Below, piece after piece: positions 47,437-57,888 of a DNA stretch of 64,000 bases (positions are counted from its first letter, which is position 1; the number at the start of each line of letters is the position of its first letter). A program made the translations under genes and the position numbers. The notes below the pieces were generated by a model that was given only the letters and a program-made list of their open reading frames with translations, ran no database searches and was not told the DNA's origin. This DNA is from Hyphomonadaceae bacterium JAD_PAG50586_4 (lineage in GTDB: Bacteria > Pseudomonadota > Alphaproteobacteria > Caulobacterales > Aquidulcibacteraceae), in NCBI GenBank assembly GCA_023242925.1, contig CP096134.1:1879501-1943500 (forward strand), in the 5' to 3' direction.

Positions 47437-47703
47437 TGGTCCTCGTCGACGCGGAAAGTTCCACCGGGGCGAAAGACAGCTTTCGGCGAGAACACGCCTT
47501 AGCGCACGCAGCATTACTGACGTCCGGAATTGAGCGACTTCGCCGGTCGTGATTTTTTTACGTGGAGGCGGGCGTGGCGCTAGGTGGACATCCATGTCAG
47601 GTCGCGAGCCATTCGAGAGAAGGACGTCGTCGCTGAAGAGCTTCTGTTCGTACGTTCTTTTCCGACTATACAAATCCCCACAACATTTCCGTGAGGATGG
47701 CGC

Positions 47704-48247
47704 ATGTTTCAACGATTTCTAATTGCGATGGGGACGCTGCTCCTGGTCGGTTGCGCGCAGACGCAGGCGATGAGAACGACTCCGCTGGATGAAGCTGCCT
47801 CCAGCGCGTCTCGATCTGAAGCGATGCTCAGCAGCCTGGTTGGCAGCTGGCGGCTCACTGGCACGATTGCCGGCCAAAGCGCGGTGCACGATGTCGAGGC
47901 TGAGTGGACCCTCCAACGCAATTATGTGCGCATCAACGAAGTATCTCGAGAGAGAGGCGATAACGGGCTGCCGGCGTATGAAGCGACAATCCTGATCGGG
48001 TGGCTGGACGATCACTATGTTTGCTTCTGGTTCGACAACACCGAAGTGGCTTCCGGCGACGTGACCTGCAGAGCGGCGCAAAGCTCAGATCTCGATCCCA
48101 TTCGAGTTTCGTGACGCTGAAGGTGCTCTCATTTTCACCAACACCTTCACATACGATGGCGCTGACGACACGTGGAGATGGCGGCTGGACAATATTCAAG
48201 ACGGCGCATCGCAAACGTTTGGCGACGTCACTCTTCGTCGTGAGTGA
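47704..48247 (+). CDS. Lipoprotein of unknown function, frameshifted near 48075-48100
   Basis: About 180 residues after repair. Lipobox LLLVGCAQ. The body SLVGSWRLTGTIAGQSAVHDVEAEWTLQRNYVRI looks like a lipocalin or DUF1579-type beta-barrel. The frame changes near 48090, and the second part PFEFRDAEGALIFTNTFTYDG ... DVTLRRE completes the fold. As given the protein would stop at 48114. Confidence 0.62.
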
Positions 48248-48534
48248 CTTTGGCGCGTGGCCGCTCTTGATCGCAGGAAGGGATTTCGCAGGCATAGGCG
48301 CGGTTGCCGAACCAATCCAAACGGGACATATCGCGCCCGCTGATATGCCTAAGGCTGCGGGTCTGACGTTTCCCTCGGGCACCCCGTCGGGTGCGCACGC
48401 GCCAATCTGGCGAGCGTCCGTCCTCGGCGATGGCGTGCCGCATCGCTTGAGCGCGTGAGACACTCGAACAACGGGCGAAATTCTGTGTTGCCGGCGCTTT
48501 GACACGGATCACGCCAGCCCTGACGCAGCACGTC

Positions 48535-49137
48535 TCATAAAGTGTTTTTCGGAAGGTATCCGAGATAAGCACGACTGAGCCGCACTAATTCATCTTCAAA
48601 TTCCTGACTCATCATGAACTCTGCGTCTTCGAGAACAGCTGCGCGCATGGCTCCGTGCACCGCGCGCGTCAGGACAAAGACTTCGACATTATTGAGCGCG
48701 CGTCCGTTTGCATCCCTTAAAGCCATGTCTGGCAGCGCAAAGCTCTCGGCCAATTCGCGGTGGTCAGAGTGCGCGAGCAGTGCAGACACTGCGACGCGCC
48801 GTGCGCGCGCCCGTCCGGCGAAGGCGCGTAGGAATGCTCGGATCATCAGGCGATCTCGCGCGAGTTTGTGATCCTCGCCCTGAATGACGGCGATCATCGC
48901 TTGCCTGTGGGCTTCACGTTCCCGAAGCGCGAGCGCAATCAGAATGGATCGCTTGTCGGGGAAGTAGCGATAAAGCGTGCCAATGCTTACGCCTGCGCGT
49001 TCGGCCACAGCGTTGGTATTGAAGCCAGTCTCGCCTGCAGCCTCCAAAACCTGAGCCGCTGCTTCCAGGATGCAATCGACTGACGATTGAGATCTCTTTT
49101 GAGCGGGGAGTTTCCGCGCGATTTCAACGTCGTGCAT
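48535..49137 (-). CDS. TetR family transcriptional regulator
   Basis: A 200-residue regulator. The N-terminal HTH is ILEAAAQVLEAAGETGFNTNAVAERAGVSIGTLYRYFPDKRSIL, textbook TetR. The C-terminal ligand domain is divergent. It is divergent from the thioesterase gene at 49229 with a ~90 bp gap, so it probably controls that gene. Confidence 0.92.
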   Translation of the reverse strand: MHDVEIARKLPAQKRSQSSVDCILEAAAQVLEAAGETGFNTNAVAERAGVSIGTLYRYFPDKRSILIALALREREAHRQAMIAVIQGEDHKLARDRLMIRAFLRAFAGRARARRVAVSALLAHSDHRELAESFALPDMALRDANGRALNNVEVFVLTRAVHGAMRAAVLEDAEFMMSQEFEDELVRLSRAYLGYLPKNTL

Positions 49138-49228
49138 CTTGGGTCTCCAGCTCCGGCCGCGTGCCTAAGAAGTCGAGTAGCAGAGCTGCTACGCCCCGCC
49201 CACCCTGGAGGGCACGCAGGAGGCGGCT

Positions 49229-49693
49229 GTGACTTGGGCAACTGATCGATTGGATGCGCTGAAGGCAGGGACGGCTAGTCCGCCGCGCATCACAGAGACT
49301 TTGAAGCTCGGCCTGCTTGATGATTGGGGCGAGGGTTGGGTACGAAAATCGTGGCGCCCGGATCCCTCACTTGCCACAGCGGACGGATCGCTTTTTGGCG
49401 GGTACCTCGCAGCGCTTGCCGACCAAGTCTTGGCCTTCGCAGCGATGACGGTGCTGCCCCACGATCGCGTCTATCGCACCCTAAACTTGCAGGTCAATTT
49501 CCTGAGGGTCGGGCGCGAGCATCCGCTGACCATAAATGCTCGTGTCGTGGCGCACACTAAGCAGCTCATAACGGTGCGCGCAGAATTTCTCACCGACAAG
49601 GGCTCACTCATCGCTGAGGCATCAGCGCAACAATTGCTCTTGGCCATGGATCAGTGGCCAGCGGACAAAGCCGCTGTAGAGGCGCTGCGCTGA
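49229..49693 (+). CDS. PaaI-type hotdog thioesterase
   Basis: A 154-residue hotdog-fold protein with a GTG start at 49229. SLATADGSLFGGYLAALADQVLAFAAMTVL is the hotdog helix region, and RTLNLQVNFLRVGREHPLTINARVV a beta segment typical of acyl-CoA thioesterases. The usual HGG appears as LFGG. It is likely controlled by the divergent TetR gene. Substrate unknown. Confidence 0.82.
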   Translation: MTWATDRLDALKAGTASPPRITETLKLGLLDDWGEGWVRKSWRPDPSLATADGSLFGGYLAALADQVLAFAAMTVLPHDRVYRTLNLQVNFLRVGREHPLTINARVVAHTKQLITVRAEFLTDKGSLIAEASAQQLLLAMDQWPADKAAVEALR

Positions 49694-49857
49694 GACAGGC
49701 CGCCGTCGCGTAGTGCGCTTTGCGGCACATTGCCAATGACACGGAGCGGCTGCCTTCGGCGATCTCCGGTCTGATCGGCTTGGCAGCGGGGACGGCGGCT
49801 ATTGAGCGGTCCGGCCATCGGTCACACGCGAGCACGGATGGCCTTTCGTCCGGAAGA

Positions 49858-50280
49858 TCACCGTGAACCCAGATCGGTATAGAACCGAAGCAGGTACCCG
49901 TCCGGATCTGCAACAACGAACTGGAGATTGCCGCGTTCTGCTTCGGACTGGCGATACCAACGCTCCTCGATTTCGATCAGCGGCGAAAAGCCAGCTCGCA
50001 CGACGGCATCACGCAACTTCAAGGCGTCAGTTGTGCGGATCTGCAAGTTCAAGCCCCGCCCAAACGGCTGTTGTAACTCTGCCGTTCGAAACCGCCGCCC
50101 AGGGCCATCGACTTCTTCGAGCATCAGATGCGCGCCTTCGCGTTCCAAATAGACGAAGCGTTCCTCGGGTCTCTGAAACAGAACTGTGAACCCCAACGTC
50201 TCGACGTAGAACTGCATTGACCTTTCCAGGTTAGATACGTCGAGTTCGGGAACTAGGCTTGGAGGGATCGAAGCGGCCAT
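49858..50280 (-). CDS. VOC family (glyoxalase/bleomycin-resistance-like) protein
   Basis: 140 residues from the ATG at 50280. VPELDVSNLERSMQFYVETLGFTVLFQRPEERFVYLEREGAHLMLEE, with the pattern LNLQIRT ... and the C-terminal QFVVADPDGYLLRFYTDLG, matches the bleomycin-binding (Ble) branch of the VOC superfamily. The IS1182-family element sits 130 bp upstream, so the native promoter may have been displaced. An in-frame extension into the IS left end is not used. Confidence 0.86.
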   Translation of the reverse strand: MAASIPPSLVPELDVSNLERSMQFYVETLGFTVLFQRPEERFVYLEREGAHLMLEEVDGPGRRFRTAELQQPFGRGLNLQIRTTDALKLRDAVVRAGFSPLIEIEERWYRQSEAERGNLQFVVADPDGYLLRFYTDLGSR

Positions 50281-50410
50281 ATGCAAGCGTACCGCAGAAG
50301 TGTTCGAAAGGCAGCTTTCGGCGATCGTGAGCCGAATTGCCGGGCAGAGCGCCAGCGGCTGGATTGAATCGAGCAGGCCATTCGAGAATCGTTGCTCAGC
50401 GCCGGGCCGT

Positions 50411-51981
50411 GGCCGAGGCTGTGTAAAAACGGCGAAGCAGTTCAAGCTTTCTGCTGTGGCGCGGGAGGCTTGCGATGAAGCGGTTCGTGGAGGGCGTGGC
50501 GCGCGATCAGGGCGGGCTGTTTCCGGCGCATCTTGAGGACTTCGTCGACGAAGACAATCCGGTTCGCGCGGTCGACGCCTTCGTGGATAAATTGGATCTG
50601 CGCGCGCTCGGCTTCGATGCGGTCGATCCCAGCGCCACTGGCCGGCCTGGCTATCATCCCGCGGTTTTGTTGAAGCTCTACATTTACGGCTATCTCAACG
50701 CAGTCCCTTCCAGTCGACGCCTGGAGCGGGAAGCTGGGCGCAATGTCGAGCTGATGTGGCTGACCGAGCGTTTGGCGCCCGATCACAAGACCATCGCCGA
50801 CTTCCGCAAGGATCATGGGGCAGCGATCCAACAAGCCTGCGCGCAATTTGTGATGCTGTGCCGCGAATTGGGTCTGTTTTCGAAAGCGATCGTCGCCGTC
50901 GACGGCAGCAAGTTCAAAGCCGTCAACTCTCGCGACAACAACTTCACTGCGAACAAAGTCGAAAAGCGCATCGAACAGACTGAGGTCCACATCGCCCGCT
51001 ATCTGACGGCGCTGGAGCGCGCCGACCGGCAAGGCGGGGAGATAGCCGAAGAAAAGACGCCGCGCCTGAAAGAGAAAATCGAGCGGCTGCGCCAACGGGT
51101 CGAGGATTTGCGTGCAATGGGCGAAGCGCTCAAAGCAGCGCCCGGCGGGCAAGTCTCGCTGACCGATCCCGATGCGCGCGCTATGTCGAGCCGCGGCAAG
51201 GGGACCGACGTTGTCGGTTACAATGTCCAATTCGCTGTCGATGCCGAGCATCACCTCATTCTCGCGCACGACGTCACGAACATCGGCAATGATCGGGCGC
51301 AGCTCGTAGCGATGGGCGAAAAGGCGCGCGCCGCAAGCGGATGCGATTCAGTCACCGTGCTGGCCGACCGAGGCTATTACAGCGGCGATCAGATCGTCGC
51401 CTGCGACGGGACGGGCGTGCAACCGATTGTGCCCAAGACGGAGACTTCGGGCGGGGCATTCCGCGGACGCTTCACAATCCAGGACTTCATCTACGACCAC
51501 GAACATGACCGTTACACATGCCCGGCCGGTCAACTCCTGACGCAGGCGAAGAAGCGTTCCACGCGCGGGCCCGACCCCGACTTTGTGCGCTACCGTAACC
51601 TCGAAGCCTGCGGCGCCTGCCCGCTAAAATCTCGATGCACGGCGGAGAGATTTCAGCAGATCAGACGATGGAAGCATGACGATGTGCTCGATGCGATGCA
51701 GCGGCGACTCGAGCGCATGCCGAAAGCCATGACCATTCGCCGACGGACGGTCGAGCATCCTTTCGGGACCATCAAGGCCTGGATGGGCGTGACGCACTTC
51801 CTCACCAGGACGCTACCCAAGGTGAAAACCGAGATGAGCCTCCAGGTGCTGGCTTACAATTTGAAGCGGATGATGGCGCTCTTCGGTGTCGCTCCACTGA
51901 TCAAAGCGATGGCCGCGTGAGCCCCGCGTCATGCGGAAGCTGGAGCACAGAATATCAGCGCGTTTTCACACAGCCTCGGCC
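50411..51981 (+). mobile_element. IS1182-family insertion sequence, complete
   Basis: A 1,571-bp element bounded by 21-base inverted repeats. The left end GGCCGAGGCTGTGTAAAAACG (50411-50431) and the reverse complement of 51961-51981 differ at one base. It encodes one intact transposase. I see no clear direct repeat in the flanks. Confidence 0.9.
50475..51920 (+). CDS. IS1182-family transposase
   Basis: A 481-residue DDE transposase. The N-terminal part is FVEGVARDQGGLFPAHLEDFVDEDNPVRAVDAFVD, with RPGYHPAVLLKLYIYGYLN; the catalytic Asp region is AIVAVDGSKFKAVNSRDNN. Then follow VLADRGYYSGDQI, a Cys-rich block CPLKSRCTAERFQQIRRW, and RRRTVEHPFGTIKAWMG containing the final catalytic Glu. Full length and uninterrupted, so probably active. 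Confidence 0.93.
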   Translation: MKRFVEGVARDQGGLFPAHLEDFVDEDNPVRAVDAFVDKLDLRALGFDAVDPSATGRPGYHPAVLLKLYIYGYLNAVPSSRRLEREAGRNVELMWLTERLAPDHKTIADFRKDHGAAIQQACAQFVMLCRELGLFSKAIVAVDGSKFKAVNSRDNNFTANKVEKRIEQTEVHIARYLTALERADRQGGEIAEEKTPRLKEKIERLRQRVEDLRAMGEALKAAPGGQVSLTDPDARAMSSRGKGTDVVGYNVQFAVDAEHHLILAHDVTNIGNDRAQLVAMGEKARAASGCDSVTVLADRGYYSGDQIVACDGTGVQPIVPKTETSGGAFRGRFTIQDFIYDHEHDRYTCPAGQLLTQAKKRSTRGPDPDFVRYRNLEACGACPLKSRCTAERFQQIRRWKHDDVLDAMQRRLERMPKAMTIRRRTVEHPFGTIKAWMGVTHFLTRTLPKVKTEMSLQVLAYNLKRMMALFGVAPLIKAMAA

Positions 51982-52030
51982 CAATGCGGACACTCGCGTG
52001 GTCGATTGGGTTCGGATATCGAGGAGACCC

Positions 52031-52474
52031 ATGCGCTATCCTGTTCTCGTTCTGGCTATCTGCGCAGCGGTGATTGGTTGCGACGCACCTTTGAGTATTA
52101 CCGAGACTGAGCCCGCCACCTCTAACGACGGTTGGAGCGAGCCCGTCACTGGTGACATTATGACGGCTATCTCTCCCGACGATCTTCCGGAGCTGATCCG
52201 TCGCGCGGAGACAGGCGATCTCGACGCCGCCAACACACTTGCAGTGTACTACAGTGCTGCGGACAATCCCGCTGAAGCGCAACGGTGGTTACGATTTGCT
52301 GGTGAGCGAGGCGATTGCAATGCGCTCGCCGTTCTCTGCTGGGACAACGCCTACTCGCAGACGCCGCGGGGTGCTTTCGCGGCGGAGATTGAGGCGCTCG
52401 CGCTTCAAACAAATTGCGTTCTAGACTCACCCGACAATGCGCCCCTGGCAAATCAGAGAGGCCGGTCGGGATAG
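52031..52474 (+). CDS. Lipoprotein with a Sel1-like segment
   Basis: 147 residues from the ATG at 52031 (GAGGAGA ribosome site). Lipobox AAVIGCDA. The mature part contains IRRAETGDLDAANTLAVYYSAADNPAEAQRWLRFAGERGD, which resembles one or two Sel1/TPR repeats. Its promoter region is only ~50 bp from the IS right end. Confidence 0.68.
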   Translation: MRYPVLVLAICAAVIGCDAPLSITETEPATSNDGWSEPVTGDIMTAISPDDLPELIRRAETGDLDAANTLAVYYSAADNPAEAQRWLRFAGERGDCNALAVLCWDNAYSQTPRGAFAAEIEALALQTNCVLDSPDNAPLANQRGRSG

Positions 52475-52615
52475 CAGTCTTCAGTATGTCTGCCTCCGGC
52501 GATGACCTGCCGCACGCGCCTCGAAGATTGAGTGACGCGGTCAGGGAGCGCTTGCCGTTAGAGCGCGGCCGGTTATGGCTTGCACCAATACTGCAACTTG
52601 GGAATGGCGAAGGGC

Positions 52616-53053
52616 ATGAAATTTATCTCAACTATCCTGTTCGTCGTACTGATGGTCATTGCGGCGCTGCACGCCTATTGGGGCGTGGGTGGTTTGTGGC
52701 CGGCGGCGAGCGAGCGAGAACTCATCGACACCGTCATAGGCTCCCCGGGTTTCGTGCGCATGCCACCGGCGTGGATGACATTCATAGTGGTGGCGCTTCT
52801 CCTGATCGCCGGAGCTCTGGCACTCTCGGCCAGCGGCGTGCTGCCGCTTGGCTGGGAATGGATGGCGCGCATAGGCGCCGGCGGCGTTGCGCTGGTGTTT
52901 TTGGCGCGCGGCGTGTCCGGGTATTTGTTGCCGATGCGACCCGGGATAGAGTTGACCGAGCCGTTCGCAACGCTCGATGTGACTCTCTATTCGCCGCTTT
53001 GCTTGGCGCTCGGATTAGGCTTCGCGGTCATCGCCGCGGCCGGGCGCCGCTGA
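52616..53053 (+). CDS. DUF3995-type membrane protein
   Basis: About 145 residues with four membrane helices. It opens MKFISTILFVVLMVIAALHAYWGVGGLWPA and continues with a DUF3995-like block RGVSGYLLPM and LYSPLCLALGLGFAV. Function unknown. The ATG at 52604 is an alternative start. Confidence 0.75.
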   Translation: MKFISTILFVVLMVIAALHAYWGVGGLWPAASERELIDTVIGSPGFVRMPPAWMTFIVVALLLIAGALALSASGVLPLGWEWMARIGAGGVALVFLARGVSGYLLPMRPGIELTEPFATLDVTLYSPLCLALGLGFAVIAAAGRR

Positions 53054-53243
53054 GACCTCGTTGGCATGGTCATCCGTCGCATTTCGGCGAAACCGCGTCG
53101 CACGAAGGTGATGACCGCGAACGGCAGGTCTCGGCGCCCTGCGTCAGTCGGATGCGACGCTTCATCGCTCGAAATCTACGGCCAGCGTTGTGCGATCAGA
53201 GGTTGTGTGCAACGATGCAGGCGATTTGAGCCCTGGGGGTGCA

Positions 53244-53537
53244 ATGGACATTGAAAAAGCTATCGACCTTGTCGAAGCAGGCACCGAATACGTGCTGAAC
53301 CACGACAGTGGCCAAGGCCTGGAGCGCGGAAAGAAAGTCACGGAGTGCGGTTATCCGACCGGCGATGACTTTCGCGATTTCGCGCAGCGCATCCTCGATC
53401 ACACCGGCGCGCAGATCGGCTTGGAAATGCCTGTATTGCCTGTCTCCTTTCCGAGCGGCGAGATGCTGAACAAGGGCACGCTCCAAAGCCTAATGGACAC
53501 GATCGTCGATATCGTCGTTAAAGAAACCAAGCATTAG
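53244..53537 (+). CDS. Small cytoplasmic protein of unknown function
   Basis: 97 residues from the ATG at 53244. Acidic and soluble (MDIEKAIDLVEAGTEYVLNHDSGQG ... SLMDTIVDIVVKETKH). No family recognised. It lies ten bases before the next gene on the same strand and is probably co-transcribed. Confidence 0.58.
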   Translation: MDIEKAIDLVEAGTEYVLNHDSGQGLERGKKVTECGYPTGDDFRDFAQRILDHTGAQIGLEMPVLPVSFPSGEMLNKGTLQSLMDTIVDIVVKETKH

Positions 53538-53547
53538 GAGGCAGCCT

Positions 53548-54759
53548 ATGCGCAGCTTGTTCTTGGGTTCATTTCTTGCCCTCACAGCAGCTGGCGTCGC
53601 AAACGCAGAGCCGCTGTCGCGACTCAAGGACCTCCCTTGTCAGAGCGGACGCATTACCAACGATGACATCATCCTTGCGCTTGCGCAGCAATCGGGGATC
53701 GTCGTTGACAGTAGCGTTCTGGCGCCGCTGAACGCAAATCGTCTGGGGGACCACATGGTCGCCAATCTGGACCAACCCGCTTGGCGCCTGTTTCGCGGCC
53801 GCGTTCGCGATCTTATCAGTGGCGGCCCCAGCACCCCCGAAGAAGGTCTGACGGCAAGCATCGCTAACGCGCCTGCGGAAGATCGCGAGCGCCTCTTCGT
53901 CAATCGCAACAACAGCTGGTTCGTTGTGCAGTGTGAATCCGCCACCAATAACACCATTTCCGCGCGCGGCGGCGAGGGTGGTCCAGAGCCGGGTGCGTTT
54001 GCGCGCTGGGTTGATGGGATCATCGTCGCGCAATCGATCAAGGACGCCGATGTCGGTCTTAGCGACCGCGAGTTCGCCGAGGTAAGCTATACCGACGATC
54101 GCGAAAACGATGACGAAATCATCTCCACCAACCTGTTCATTGGACTTCCCGAGGTTTTCGGCGGTCGGCTGCGTCCTTACGTCGAATACGAGCGCGTGAC
54201 GAGCGACGCCAAGCCGATCAACAATCTGGACTTCGGCTTAGCCGCGCACTGGACCTCGCATCGCAACGCCAACGCCTACTACCTCATTGCGGAGTATCAG
54301 TCCGACGATGAGCTCGACAGCGAGGTCAACCACGTTGAATTCCGCTGGCTGCCAATTTGGGCTCGTCGGAGTTGCTTGCGCCTTTCCTCGCCCGCACTCT
54401 CCTTGAGGGTTACCTGTCCAGTCGAATTCACGCTCGATTCCACGCGCGTGACCGATCCCGGCGAGAAGACCGCACTGCAGACCGCCGATTCTTACGATCG
54501 GTATGGTTTCGACGTTGGCCTCAACCTTGTGAGGGAACTCGACGATGGCGGCTCGTTTAGTTTTAAGTTGAGCTACAATCTGCGCGAACCTTTCGACACA
54601 GACGGCCCAGGCGATGTTGGCCTCGGCCGGGCGAGCCTCTCTTACCAACCCAGCGAAGACTCGAATTTCAACATCGGCCTCGAATACGAGAACGGCGAAA
54701 ACGTGGAGTCGCTCGAGCGTATGGAATCCCTAAAGCTGACCTTCGGTTTCCGGCGTTAG
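53548..54759 (+). CDS. Exported protein, probably outer-membrane beta-barrel
   Basis: 403 residues. The signal peptide ends GVANAEP. The first ~130 residues are soluble (CQSGRITNDDIILAL). The rest is a series of amphipathic strands (NNLDFGLAAHWTSHRNANAYYLIAEYQSD, FDVGLNLVRELDDGGSFSFKLSYNL, NFNIGLEYENGENV) ending LKLTFGFRR. The C-terminal residue is Arg after an aromatic, so this is a weak barrel signal. No family recognised. Confidence 0.62.
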   Translation: MRSLFLGSFLALTAAGVANAEPLSRLKDLPCQSGRITNDDIILALAQQSGIVVDSSVLAPLNANRLGDHMVANLDQPAWRLFRGRVRDLISGGPSTPEEGLTASIANAPAEDRERLFVNRNNSWFVVQCESATNNTISARGGEGGPEPGAFARWVDGIIVAQSIKDADVGLSDREFAEVSYTDDRENDDEIISTNLFIGLPEVFGGRLRPYVEYERVTSDAKPINNLDFGLAAHWTSHRNANAYYLIAEYQSDDELDSEVNHVEFRWLPIWARRSCLRLSSPALSLRVTCPVEFTLDSTRVTDPGEKTALQTADSYDRYGFDVGLNLVRELDDGGSFSFKLSYNLREPFDTDGPGDVGLGRASLSYQPSEDSNFNIGLEYENGENVESLERMESLKLTFGFRR

Positions 54760-54832
54760 CTCAGTGCTCGCGATGCTCAGTCATCGGTCTGAGTGGGCGA
54801 GGCAGGCCATTCTCGTCCGCGGATCGCTGCAT

Positions 54833-57800
54833 TCAAGGCATCGGGCTATTGCGCTGCATTGCGCTTTGCAGGCGCGCGGCGATCACCCATACGAAGACGG
54901 TGAACACAAGCCATGAGACAAAGATGCCGACGACGCGGAGGTGATAATAAGCCTCAAAACGCGAGCGGCGATCCGGAATTGTGTTGCGCCAGAATTGCAG
55001 ATTGTCGGCTTCGAGATGTGAAATCTGCGGCGGTGGGCGCGCGAAATTGGGATCCCATTGCAACATCCAGCACTCGGCGACGCCGAATTCGACGCCTGGC
55101 AAAACTGTGTCCAGTGCATTGAGCATGGGATTGAAGCGTGAGTTGGCGGGCGCTATCGGCTCGGCCGGTGCAGAGTCGGTCGTGGCTGCGAACACTGGCG
55201 TCGGGCAGGCTTCGTTCTGTGTGCGCACCACCAATCCTTCCGCGTTCGCCGCCCACATGAGAGAAGCGATCATGGCGATGGCAAGGATCAAAACGGACGC
55301 GAGTCGCCAGAGTCGAAAGCCATAGCCCGCCAGCCATTCCAGCAGAAAGACGCGCGGCAATTGCAGGGCGATATGCTGGGCTCGGGTCATTTCCTGCATG
55401 CCGCGTATTTCCACCTTGTCGGCCGCCAGTGGCAGACCTGCATTGCGCAAGGCGCGCGCGACTTCGAGAAAAGGCTGGTAGGGCAGGTAATTGGTCATCG
55501 GCCAAACAAGGCCTGGCGCCTCGCGCTGCAATTCAAGCCAGCGCAATCCCGCAAGGGGCGCCCGGCCAGCAATTTCCACAGCCGATGCCAAGCCCGGGGT
55601 GCTAGCAATAGAACGCTGGTGAGGCGCCGTTCATGGCGCTCTGCTGCAGGCAAAGGCCATTGCCGGAAAGGGCCTGAGGCGCCCAGAGAATTGAAGTGCA
55701 GGCCTTCCAGCACCAGCGAGCCGGGATTGGGCCATGCGCCAAAGCCCGCTTCAAACGTGGAGCATCGTGCATGCATCAGATCAATTTCCAGACGCCGGGC
55801 CGGCGCTTGGGTGCTGGGACCTAGGCCAAACACGCGCGTGAGCAATCGCCATGTGCGCTGAATCGGGCGGACGGAAGCAAACAGGAGCCGCAACCCAAAC
55901 CATGACCCGACCGCAGCGAGCGCCAGATCCAAGCGAGCGAACGCAAGCGCACAAGCAGCCAGGGCAAGCGCGATCAGCGCGCCACCCGACCAAGCGCGCT
56001 GATCGGCGATGATTTCAGACCACGCATGCGCGAGCGCGTCTGGGCTGCGAGGTGGAGGCTGGGGCGCGCGTGCGCTTCGTTGGCGCGGGAGGAACGCGAT
56101 CGTTCCAGCAACTCTGAGGTCGCGGCCAAGGAAGGCGACGTGATCGCTGACCGCAAAGGGATAGAGCAGATCGCCGCCGACATCGGCCCGGGTCACGACA
56201 ATGGCCGATGGCGCGCGTTCGCCGGCGGTGGAAAATGTCGCTGCGTCCGCCAGTTCATGCGCGGCGCGCACGCCCCAGGCGATGTCGCCGCCGACGCGCA
56301 CACCTTGGGCGTCGATGGCGCGTTCAGCATCGCCGCACAATGCAAACACTGAGCGCAGAAATGTCAGCGCGCCGCCAATCTCGGCGCCGCGCAACACTAC
56401 CGAGGATCCGAATATTGTATGCGAGAGATTGGCGTCTCCGCCTACGCGCAGACTGGAAAAATCAATGGTTCCGAGGATGCGCGCCGGCGTGAATTCTCCG
56501 GCTTGAGTGCGTGTTCCGGGATCGTGGTGAAACTCAACCCGTTCACCCACCCGCGCGTGCACAGCGCGCAAGATCGCGGGGCGATCATAGGGGCTTGCAA
56601 GCGGCCAGGCGAGATAGGCGCCGTCGAGACGGATGCCGCCGTCAAACTGTGCGTTCGAGAGGTTCACGCCGCCAGATATCGTGGCGTTGCGCAGCGAGAA
56701 GCTGCCGCCAATGACGGCCGCTTCGGCGCGCAACGCGGAAGGAAAGACATCGCTGTCCTGGCAAAAGCGCTCGATCCAGGCCGCGAAGGCCTCCGCGGAA
56801 GTCGCTGGCTGAAGGGGCTCCGCTTGGTCGAGCGCGGCCACACGCCTTTCCAGCGCAGAGACCGTGGCGATGAGTTTGCTGATTAGACTGGGGATTGTCG
56901 CCAAGGCTTCAGCATCGTCGGCGACGATCTCTTCTATTCCGTGAGTGACGGCGTGGGCGAAACGGGCCGGTGAGAATTTAGCGACCGGTCTGCCAAAGCG
57001 GTCCGCGACCGGACCGGCGAATGCATGGCAGAGCGCTTCGGGCGACAAGACGCACGCGTCGCGAAAATAGACATGTCCCCGCACTTTGGCGCTCAGCATA
57101 ACGATGCCGCCGCAGATGAGTGCTCCATTGAAGCGCGCCTCGCCAATGTCGGACATCGACAGATTCATGAGTGCGCGATCAATCGGCGCCGATTGGCCGC
57201 GCGCGAGGGGTCTGGCCGGCGCGATTACGCAATCGCGCAAGTCCAGAACCTTAGCCACGGTGGCGGCGCCAAAATCGACCGGGCCTAGGAATTTGGCGTG
57301 AGCTAAGCGCACGCTGCCGTCGAATTTGGCAAGCACGGCGTTGATCGGACCGACGATACTGCTGTCCAGATCGATTGAGCCGAAGGCGCCGTGGTGAAAC
57401 ACGATGCCGTCGGGGACGAAGCAATTGACGATGCGAATGGGAAAGGCGGCCCGCGCGTTGACCAGATCGATGGCGCCAATGATGATGGCGCCCGACAGCA
57501 CAAAGCCCGCAGCGCCCACCGCGCCGTGCGATGTGGCGTTCCTCTCGGCAAGTTCAATAATTGCGGCGCTGACGTCGCGGCCATAGACCACGGCGTGGCT
57601 GCATGCGTCGCCATAGTCCAGCGGCGACAATGTTTGACCTTGGCCCTCGTCGTCGTCATTGAGGGCGGGTGCGAATACGCCATGTCTGCCATAGACAAGC
57701 GGCGTGCGTGAGGGGCGCGCCTCAAAGCTTTGACCGACGAACACGTGTTCCTTTTGCGCAAGTGCGGTCTGGAGCAAGACGAGGGCAGCTTGCGACAAGC

Positions 57801-57849
57801 GTGGTCTCGGCGCGTCCGAGGCGGCGGTATGAGCGGCGATGTCGGCCAT
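54833..57849 (-). CDS. Very large beta-helix-like membrane protein, frameshifted at 55555-55558
   Basis: Reads as one ~1,005-residue protein. Residues 1-~640 are rich in right-handed beta-helix-like repeats (VIGGSFSLRNATISGGVNLSNAQFDGGIRLDGAYL; VGGDANLSHTIFGSSVVLRGAEIGGAL). Membrane segments follow (SGGALIALALAACALAFARLDLAL), then a second repeat-like stretch. At a four-base G run (CCCC on the coding strand) one added base joins LLAGRP to LAGLRWLELQREAPGLVWPM. The second part continues with two more membrane helices (FLLEWLAGYGFRLWRLASVLILAIAM; VGIFVSWLVFTVFVWVIAA). Pentapeptide-repeat-like proteins with C-terminal channels are known, but I recognise no specific family. Confidence 0.68.
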
Positions 57850-57888
57850 GACGGGCTCCTTGAGAGAAAAAGGGGAAGCAGTTTGCGC

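Noticed and set aside
48248..48534. Open frames across the gap between the frameshifted lipoprotein and the TetR gene
   Set aside because: Forward and reverse frames overlap fully, none has a recognisable motif, and no start signal stands out.
54238..54648. Reverse-strand open frame inside the 53548 exported protein gene
   Set aside because: It is a shadow of the forward gene, with no ribosome site, and its composition follows the codon bias of the forward frame.
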